Source: Dendrobium chrysotoxum
Taxonomy: Eukaryota; Streptophyta; Magnoliopsida; Asparagales; Orchidaceae
Reading direction: 5' to 3'
Assembly: GCA_019925795.1 (NCBI GenBank)
Contig: CM034314.1
Location: 34,837,774 to 34,901,773 of the forward strand
DNA length: 64,000 bases
Shown: positions 55,551 through 64,000 of the stretch, in pieces
Layout: the number at the start of each line of letters is the position of its first letter
How positions within the stretch are numbered: the first letter of the stretch is position 1
Made by a program: the position numbers and the translations under genes
Notes under the pieces: model-generated
Databases searched by the model: none
Seen by the model: only the letters and a program-made list of their open reading frames with translations
Told to the model about the DNA's origin: nothing

Positions 55551-57529
55551 GAAATTGTTAGGTCACATTACTACATGTGTCGCACTTCATCATCCATAGA
55601 GGAGGTGTAAAAACCACTTGGGGTGCCACTCTCTTAACTACTAGACCACTAGTAATAAGAGAGGGGAATTAATCTAAGACTATATCAAATAGTGATACCA
55701 TCGAAATTTAACTTTCGAAGGGGTCCTATCATGATAAATCTTTTGATTAAAATGATGCAGCATCTTCTAGGGATAGTGTAGACCCCATAACGGTCTCTCC
55801 CTCCAAAGAGATTATAAGAGTCTAATTCCATACTGATAGGGTCTTGCCAGCTGGACTTACAACTTTTAAGAAAAATATATAATTTTTTTAGTGTACTAGG
55901 TCTGGATTTTTAAGATAGTTGATTCCTCCTTTTAATAGAAATTGACCTCTACCTTAAATCTTAAGCAGCAAAAAGTTATGGTTGAATCCACTAGATGTTT
56001 AAAGGTTGCTCCCTCTCATCGCTCGTGTTGGTTAATTTACTTTTGAAATAAAATTTATTTCGAACGTAAGTTGAATTTGGAAATGAAAATTTTCTCAATC
56101 TTCTTGCAATCTTCTATCTTAATAGGCATCCTTTGTATGCTTGAGTCTATTCAATAATTTTTAAATTCAAGTTGACACTCTTGTCAAAAGATTGGTTCTT
56201 ACCTTGAGGATTTTCCTTCCTTATATAAGAGAATCAGCCTTCTTTTATTATACTAGAGATATGATCTTGGCATTAAAAAAAAGATGGAGCAATCATTTTA
56301 AGGTTTGAAGAAATTGAAGCCTCTTATCAAAATCAATCAAAAAGTTAAAAGATGAACTGATATGCCTAAAGCCAAAAAGATGTGCAATAAGCACTGCCAG
56401 AAATGAGAGAGAGGTTTCCTTCTTTTTAAATCCTTAAATCTCAGAAGAAAATCTAATCACCTAATTACTTGACTTTGAAAAATCTTGAATCTAAATTCTT
56501 CATCATGTATGAATTGTGTCTTAGATAGAAAAATTCTCATGCAAGAGAATAGAAAGATTAAATTTCTCTATACAACTTAAACCTTTTTGAAATTGATTTC
56601 AATTCAAAATTTATAAGGGAGACCCCAGTTCAGTTTCTACAAAACTTGATCTAGGCCAACAAAACCTAAATCTCTAAATCTTTCCAGATTTGTTGGAGTT
56701 GATCGACTTTTCATTGTACTTATAAATTTTTTCCCACATGTCATTACAACAGGGTCCGAATGGTTAAGAGAAAAATTTTTAATAAAAGAATGAATCTTCT
56801 ACTCGTGATAAAAAAATTAAATCTTATCCTTGAGGAATGTGTGTGAGTCCATGCATATAGACATCTTTTCTATAAAATCACACTCTATACTGGGTCCAAG
56901 ATCAATCCCATAAGAGGAGCGGTTTACTTCACTAGATAGTGTCATTCAAAATCAAATCACAGTCGAGCAGAGTGCCTGACTCCAATTGGAGGTGTTCGAG
57001 GCCTTATAGAGTATCATCTTATGGCTTAATAAAACTTAGAGTTGTACAAATATTGAATTGTTTAAGCATGTAATAGGATAATGTAACTTAGAACTTTCCA
57101 ATTAGGAGACTTGGTCCTGGTTCTTTGGATGCCTATCTTATCCTACCGAGAGATCGGTGGGGGAGTTTGAATCAATATAAGAATAATCTCTTATCATAGA
57201 GAAGATCTATGAGAATGGTTCAAACATTAATTGATCAACCCTGAAGGATGCCACCCGATATTTTTAAATATTGGGGCAGCTCTTCAAGAAGTACCATGCC
57301 AGATGAGTACTAAATTTAACATCAATAAACACTCTTCAAATTCAAAAAAAAAAAAGAATTCAAAATTCTTTAAATTCAAATTCAAAATCTTCCAAATTTA
57401 GATCTCTATCGGAAATCAAAACTTCAATCAATCTCAAATCAAATCAAATTCAACTGAAATCCAAAATTCAAAATTCATATCCAATTCAAACCAAAATCAA
57501 AATTATGTAGTCTTTTAAGGATATGTATG
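55551..57529 (+). other. Element H internal sequence without recognisable features
   Basis: About 2 kb with no long frame and no domain. It contains AATTCAAA-type low-complexity sequence at 57,320-57,490, resembling 16,570-17,000. A search for gag, RT, RNase H or integrase motifs by eye gave nothing. Confidence 0.6.
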
Positions 57530-58590
57530 TGTCCCCCTGCTTCCTTTCCTTATGATTAGATATGCTAGTGGTGGAGCAAGTCCCTCGTGGCACCATCCTA
57601 GCATCCAAAATCAAGTTCTGATTAAATAATACTTTCTAAAATCCTTAGAGGTTTAGGTAGACTATCTCCTTAGCTATTCCCCCTGGTTAGATGTGAATCC
57701 CCGTGCTTTCTAGCTAGGTTAGTCATTGAAAACCCAAAAGAAATTCAATTTTTTAAGAGTAGGTGTCAGTCCCCATGCTTCCTACCTCTTAAGATGTTAA
57801 CTAACTACTGGTGGATTTAATCCTACTGAGCCCCATCATAGTTCATTCTCCTTCTAGTATTTTAAGGATAGGTGTGAGCCCCTGTGCTTTCTTTCCTTAG
57901 TTTCAAAATTTAGTGATGGAGCACACCCTCTGTGGCACCATCCTTGTTTTAAAATCAAATTTGATCCCCTTTGTGGAGCATGTTTCCTCCCCACATGATC
58001 ACCCACTAGTGATGGAGCACGCCCTCTATGGCACCATCCTAGTTTCAAAATCAAATTTGATCCTCTACATGGAGGAAGTTTCCTCCCCACATGATCACCC
58101 ACTAGTGATGGAGCATGCCCTTTGTGAAACCATCCTAGTTTCAAAATCTTGTTTCAATCCTTTGTGTGGAACAAGTTTCTTACCCACATGATCACCCACT
58201 AGTGATGGAGTACACTGTACGGCACCATCCTAGTTTCAAAATCTAGATTCGATCCTTTGTGTGGAGCAAGTTTCCTCCCCACATGATCATCCACTAATAA
58301 TGGAGCATGTCGTTTGTGGCACCATCCTAGTTTCAAAATCAAATTTGATCCTCTATATGGAGCAAGTTTCCTCCCCATAAGATCATCCACTAATGATGGA
58401 GCAAGCACATTATGGCACCATCCTATTTCAAAATAAAAATTTTCTCCTCTATGTAGAGCAAGTTTTCTCTCCACATGATCATCCACTAGTGATGGATAAT
58501 GCCATTTGTGGCACCATTCTAGTTTCGAATTTCAAACCTGATCCTCTGTGGGAAGCAATGCTTCCTTCTCATAAGATCATCTAGTTTTCT
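57530..58590 (+). repeat. 96-bp tandem array in H, upstream of the 3' LTR
   Basis: Seven units start with 'gtgatggagcacgcc' at 57,913, 58,009, 58,105, 58,202, 58,298, 58,393 and 58,489. Each contains 'ggcaccatcctagtttcaaa', then 'tttgatcctct', then 'gagcaagtttcctccccacatg'. More diverged relatives begin at about 57,530. Such arrays are known in the 3' untranslated region of Tat/Ogre elements. The unit is a multiple of 3, so spurious open frames appear on both strands. Confidence 0.85.
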
Positions 58591-58599
58591 TTTCCTTAA

Positions 58600-59650
58600 G
58601 GTTAGACGTGAATCATTGTAGGATTAGATCTATTTGTGATAGAGTACACTCTTTATGGTACCATCCTAGTTTTAAATTTCAGATTTAACCTTTCATGTAG
58701 AGCTAGTTTCCTCTTCATGAGATCATCCTTTAGTGATGGAGCACGCCTTTTATGGCACCATCCTAAATTCAAAATCCATATCTAATCCTCTTTGGGAAGA
58801 AATGCTTCTTTCCTATAGGGTCATCAAATTTTTTATTCCTTAAGGAGAGATGTGAGTCATCATGCTTTCTTTCCTTCCTTAGGATTAGATCTACTAGTGG
58901 TAGAGTATGCCCCTCATGGAACTACCCTAGTATCAATTCAAACTCTATCCTTTATAATTAGGAGTTTTTCCTTCCTATATGATCATTCAATCTTGTTCTT
59001 CTTAAAGTTAGGTTCTTTCCTTCCTTAGGATTAGATCTACTAGTGGTAGAGTACGCCCCTCATAGCACTACCCTAGTATCAATTCAAACTTGGTCATCTG
59101 TAGTTAGGAGTTCTCCTTCCTATATGATCATTTAATCTTCCTCTCCTTAAGTTTAGGTTCTTTCCTTAAGATTCGATCTACTAGTGGTAGAGTACACCCT
59201 TAGTTGCACTACCCTAGTTTTTATTCAAATCTCAATCATCTAGGGTTAGGTCTTCCCATCACTTAGAATCAAAACCTAGACTGGATCCTCTTTTGTTAGT
59301 AGTTTTTCCTTCTTATATGATCATTTAATCTTCTTCGCTTTAAGGTTAGGTTATTCCCTTCCCTAGGATTAGATCTACTAGTGGTAGAGTACACCCCTTT
59401 AGGCACCACCCTAGTATTCAAATTCAAACTCAGTCCTCCATAGTTAGAAGTTCGTCCTTCCTATACGATCACCCAGATATTCTTTTCCCCTAAGGTTAGG
59501 TTTCTCCTTTCCTTTGGATTAAACCCACTAGTGGTAGAGTACACCCTCTACGGGACTACCCTAGTATCAATTCAAAGCTTGATTTATTAGGAATAGCTTT
59601 CTACTTTCCTTTAGAATAAAAATTCTAGATTTGACCTATCAATTCAGTCA
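58600..59650 (+). repeat. Second tandem array in H (unit about 140-200 bp)
   Basis: 'ctactagtggtagagta' recurs at 58,891, 59,037, 59,178, 59,375 and about 59,525. Each is followed by 'actaccctagtatcaattcaaa' and 'ggagttctccttcctatatgatca'. The units share the 'gtggtagagtac..accatccta' core with the 96-bp array, so both descend from one ancestral repeat. Two intermediate units lie at 58,630-58,760. Confidence 0.78.
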
Positions 59651-59703
59651 ATGCCAATATGTGTAATAGAACTTCATTCTATTACATATATTAGCAGTCC
59701 ATT

Positions 59704-62700
59704 TGTCAACCTCATTTTTATATGCGATCACTAGGGCCAATCCAAATTCTAGGATCTACCAAGATCCTAGATTAATCTAGGCCCTAGGATCTACCTAGAT
59801 CTTAGATCAATCCAGTTTAAACATAGATTTTCAGACAAAAATCCAAGGTTCAAAGGCCTTGTCCTGAAAATCTTTTCTATTAATTTTTCAAACACTTCAA
59901 ACCTAGCCAAATGATCCCCGATTTATGATCTATCAAATGAATTTTGATTATGCATATCCCTAGGGTCTACCCTCTAAATTTGAGCTCATTATATTGTCTC
60001 AAACCCCAAAAATTAAATTGAAATCCAAAGGTTGTAAAATCTTTAAATATTTACGGCCTATGCCATAAGTCTTGCCACCTAGTGGATCTTGACCTCGGAG
60101 CCTTTTCCAATCCATCTAATCATATCCAAACCCTTAATTATGACTTGTTGAATAGTAAACTACATTTTAGTGGATTCATTTTGACCCCTAGTTGACCAGA
60201 GGTTAAAATGACCAAAATGCTCTTTAAATGACTATTTTGGTGTTTTCTATAAACTTTAATATGACCTTTTCAAATCAACGCTAAAAACCTCTTCTAATGT
60301 ATCCTAATCATCATTAAAAGTACATTGTACTTAAACTTAGACCCTGGTCAAGCCTGGTTGATCAAGTTAACCCAAAATGAGAAAAATACCTCTAAGGGTT
60401 GTGAATAGTCATTTTGAATCAAATGACCTTATCTTTGGATTGTCATTTTGAATCAAATGACCTTATCTTTGGATGGAACCAATTCCATTTAACTCAAATG
60501 TTAAGACAAACATGTTGGACCCAATCCTAGCCCCTGGGTCAACTTGGTTGGCCAATTCAACCATGGTTGACCTAAATGCCTTCTAAGGGCTTAAATATTC
60601 ATTTTTAATCAAATTGAACTCTCCAGACCTTGGGACCACATCCAATAGATTCAAAACATCATTTTAAATTTGTTGCACCCAAACTCAACCCCTTTGGTCC
60701 ATCTGGTTAATCAAGTTAACCTAGGTTGACTTAAAGACCCATTAAGGGCCCAAATAGGTAATCTAATCGAGATGATTATTCTGATCCCTCAAATAACTTT
60801 CTATAGGCATAAAATATTATTTCAAACACATTGAGCTTAAACATAAGTTCTGGGTCGATCTGGTTGACCAAGTAAACCTAGGTTGACCCAATAGTTCCTT
60901 AAGGCCTTAAATGGGTTAACCTAACCCATTTAACTAAGTTAAACCTTTTAAGCTCTCAAATTCACTTAAATGATTGATCTAAAGCTATCCAAAATTATTT
61001 GTAGTCAAATCCTAGGAACTTTGACTAAAGTCAACCTATATATGTATTGGTCAAACCACCATAAAATTCCTTTCACATATTCAAACTATAACTCTTAAGA
61101 ATCATGCTATTTCCAAATCAACTCAAGACACGTAGAATTTCAATAGCAAATTTAAATTAAGTCATTACAAGTTCTTAGGGTCTTCATCAAAGTTGTAGAG
61201 GACTTCTCTAGCTTTTTAACAAGCCTAAAAACATCTAAATCTGACATATTTATTGTAAGTTATCGTCATTTGAAGTAATTTGATCAAATTTTGATTTCTC
61301 CCAAATCTCAAAGCACAGTGCCTTGAAACTCCACGAGTTAAAAGATTAAGGTATCAAGATCCTATATTTCAAATTTCATGAAAATCCAACAGTTGAATTG
61401 AAAGTTATGGTCAATTGAATATTTCAATTCATTTTGAACTAAGTTTTAGTCGGCTAACAAGAGCAGTCCGATCACTCATTCAGTGTGATAAGATGATGCT
61501 GATCATGCCACGTCATCCCTTATAACCATGCATGGTTACTAAAAAAAATTGAATTAAAAAATTCAATTAAATGTCCAAAACTTTCAAAATTCATAAAAGA
61601 TTTAATTTTTCACCAACTTTAATGTTCTTGGGCTCGTTGGAGAGTTCTTGAGCCTTATTGTTTACTAAAATTAAAATTAATTTAATTTGATCAGTGGATT
61701 GTGAGATATTTAGATTTGATTAAAATATAATTTTCTTAATTTTCTCACAATCTAGTGGTCAACTTGGACCAAAATTTTGGTGAAAACTTTTTGGGCATCT
61801 TAAGCATTTTTTTGTAATTTTCTTAGGATTAGATGTCCAAAGGATTTATGTGATGTGAAATTATAAAGTAATGGGTCCATTTTAGACCCAAAATTTTGAA
61901 AATTCTTAACTCTTCAAATTCTTAGAACTAGGCTATCGGATTGCAATGATGTGCTTGCACATGTTCCAAAGGTAGGTGAACAAAATTTCAAATCTATTTG
62001 AACACTAGAGACACCTAGGAAAAATAATTAAGAAAAAAGTCTAGTTAACTTAGAAAAATTCTAGGAAATTGTACACACATCCAATAGGGGTGAAACTTTA
62101 GAACATTGAGCTGAGTGATATTTCACATCTTAGGTCCAAATTTCACTATATTTGGAGGTCATTAGGTCAGTAAATTAGCCAAGTTAAAATTTGGGAGTGA
62201 ATCTAAACATTTTAGAATAAGTTTGGATCAAAACAATCAAAACCTCCATAATTAAGCAATTAAAAAAATTAATTAATTAACCAAACTTTAAAAAAATCAT
62301 AACTAATTATAAAAAACTTCAAATTGAGCAAACTCAAAGGCATTGTACTCCATATAAGGCCTAATATTTAATAAAAATATCAAACCATGAAAAATCACTT
62401 AAAATAAAAAATGTTAACTTTCAAGTCAACAATAAGTTAAAATTTTAACTAAAAAACTTTGAAAATTCATAACTAAATGTATATAAATTCAAATCCAGTA
62501 AACTTATAGTCTAATTGCTCATCCTAGGATCGAATATTTAATAAAAATACTAAAATTCTGGAAATCTTCTTTAATCTACAAGTCAAAATTTGACCCTTTA
62601 ATTTAATAATTAAAATAATTAAAAAAATAAACAATTTCAATAATCACCGAAAATCCCAAAAATTATTCATTTGATTAATTAAATTAATCAACCAACCCTT

Positions 62701-64000
62701 TAATATACAACAACGACTCTGAAGATGAAGTTTTTAGAATGGACTACTCGGGGTTATAGGGCTATGTGTCCTAAGTAGGCCTGGTTCCTTGAGCCTGGTG
62801 GCACAACGCCATGAATGAATTCAATGGAGTGTAAAACTTTAAATCAAATAATTATTAATTATTTAACTAAATTAAAATCTTTAATCCAATAGCATCAGCA
62901 AGATTTTCAGGATGGACTACTCTAGGCTGCGGGGCTACGTGTCCTAAGGAGGCCTGGTTCCTCAAGCTTGGTGGCACAACGCCATGAACAAATTAATGGA
63001 ATATTTAAATTAATCTAATTCTTAAAACTAGTATCCAATCTAATTAATTAAATTATATTAATCCTTTAATTTATAACTAAATAAATTTATTTAATCAATT
63101 AACCTTAAAAATACATCTTAAAATAAACCTTAACACATTCATATTTGAATTCTAATCAAATTTACCCTTTAACCTTATATAAATCCAAACATTAGACAAC
63201 TTTAATCAATTACCTGATATAGGACATATCCAAACCACACATCCTACCTCACACACTTTAGATGATTTGTTAAGGCACCACTTCTAGATATAGGTTAGGC
63301 CGGTGTTTACTTTTCATCTGTGTGCTGGGTTTTTTGAGCTTTCACTACATACTGGTTGTTAGAATTAAATGATTACTATGATTATTTATTTAATTTCTGC
63401 ACTCTGAGAGGTGATTGATTATGCGTTACATTTACCCTTAGGATAGGGGTGATATAAATGTTGATTCAATCTTATGCAGGTGGCCAGGCTCATATAGGGC
63501 ATTTAAAATTAAAGGGGACCTAATCATATATTAAATTTCTATAGGTATTGTTACTGTGCTAGGTCCCCCTTTTGAAATTAAAAGAGCGTGACCAAGTGTG
63601 GCTAGTTTTAGCAATTTAATTTTAATATATAACCGCTTGAGATATGATTTCAAATTATAATTACCTAGAAAAACCCTACAGGCGTCGAATCTTGATTTTA
63701 ATTTTTTATCAAATGTAATTCAAATTTATTGAGTTATAATTCAAAGTGATATTTGAGAGGGGATAAATAAATATCCAACTTAGATTCAAAAGAGAGAGAA
63801 TATCCCTTAAGGTAGTGTTCTCCTCCATTTGGAAGACTAAGTTAGAATAGTTTTTTAAATATCCAAAGTGAAAAGATAACAAACCTTTTGAGGGGGAGTT
63901 TTTTTTTTTCATTTGGCTATCTAGACCCTATAAATCTAAAGAGCCCACAGAAGGATGAAGAAGTGAAGATTGAGAAGAATCTCATTCTCAAATTCACTTT
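59704..64000 (+). mobile_element. Element H 3' LTR, cut by window edge
   Basis: It starts TGTCAACCTCATTTTTATATG and is collinear with H's 5' LTR from 8,541 to about 13,460: W-box-rich zone 60,170-60,900, GATATAGGACAT near 63,215, 'ccacttctag..ataggtta' near 63,280. No obvious polypurine tract precedes it. It carries its own 34-bp duplication near 60,410-60,475. The remaining 2 kb or so of the LTR and the TSD lie outside the window. Confidence 0.85.

Larger units (their letters stand above)
8541..64000 (+). mobile_element. Element H: giant-LTR, gag-pol-free Ogre-type element containing nested copia elements
   Basis: H consists of a 5' LTR (8,541-15,076), primer-binding site (15,083), leader with diverged repeats, a small ORF (17,041 onward), unannotatable sequence, tandem arrays (57,530-59,650), and a 3' LTR starting at 59,704 and leaving the window. 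The two LTRs align collinearly and look roughly 85% identical by eye. About 6.8 kb of internal sequence remains once the copia insertion at 17,110-54,949 is removed, and it has no recognisable gag, protease, RT or integrase. It is therefore probably non-autonomous and mobilised by a relative of G, with which it shares LTR ends. The left flank GGCTT is the candidate TSD; the right partner is outside the window. Confidence 0.8.

Noticed and set aside
57854..58584. Open frames on both strands in the 96-bp array
   Set aside because: Ninety-six is divisible by three, so all frames without a stop in one unit stay open. They are repeat artefacts with no conserved start.
57905..58590. CRISPR-like appearance of a regular array
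   Set aside because: Units are head-to-tail tandem repeats with no unique spacers, in a plant retroelement.

Overview
This window is a block of nested plant retrotransposons. I see no host gene with an intact reading frame, no tRNA or rRNA gene and no CRISPR array. The AT-rich sequence, the plant-type Ty3/gypsy Tat/Ogre and Ty1/copia SIRE/Maximus protein domains, the L1-type LINE with a plant RNase H tail, and the very large LTRs all indicate a repeat-rich flowering-plant nuclear genome, most likely intergenic heterochromatin. The species cannot be told from the sequence.

The layout is explained by insertions inside insertions, supported by target-site duplications (TSDs) and by sequences that resume correctly on the far side of each insertion. 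(1) Element G is an old minus-strand Tat/Ogre element. The start of its reverse LTR is at 1-725, a LINE fragment lies at 726-2,500, and decayed gag-protease-RT-RNase H lies at 2,500-8,540. (2) Element H is a plus-strand giant-LTR element that enters G's gag frame at 8,541 and runs past the window end. Its 5' LTR is 8,541-15,076, its primer-binding site is at 15,083, its leader repeats are 15,280-17,010, and it has a small unassigned ORF from 17,041. It resumes at 54,955 and its 3' LTR starts at 59,704. It carries no gag-pol, so it looks non-autonomous. (3) Element P is a plus-strand SIRE-like copia element at 17,110-54,949, inserted in H's ORF (TSD ACACA/ACTCA). (4) Element M is a minus-strand copia element of the same family at 18,781-37,151, inserted 42 bp from the 3' end of P's 5' LTR (TSD AGCCT/AGTCT). 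(5) Solo LTR N at 23,253-30,318 sits in M (perfect TSD GATCA). (6) Solo LTR S, reverse, at 42,011-50,015 sits in P (TSD TGAGG/TTAGG).

Once nested sequence is removed, P is about 11.45 kb and M about 11.30 kb. Both have the order LTR, PBS, gag, protease, integrase, RT, RNase H, extra 3' ORF, polypurine tract, LTR. The extra ORF (about 356 codons, proline-rich tail and coiled coil) lies where SIRE elements carry their envelope-like ORF, and resembles the 'putative plant transposon protein' family. All coding regions are broken by stops or frameshifts.

The most interesting points are the 7-8 kb solo LTRs, the third ORF of the copia family, the gag-pol-free element H with its in-frame ORF interrupted by P, a 3.4 kb unexplained core in solo LTR N, and dense short palindromic motifs (GTAC-type in the copia LTRs, W-box-type in the Ogre LTRs).
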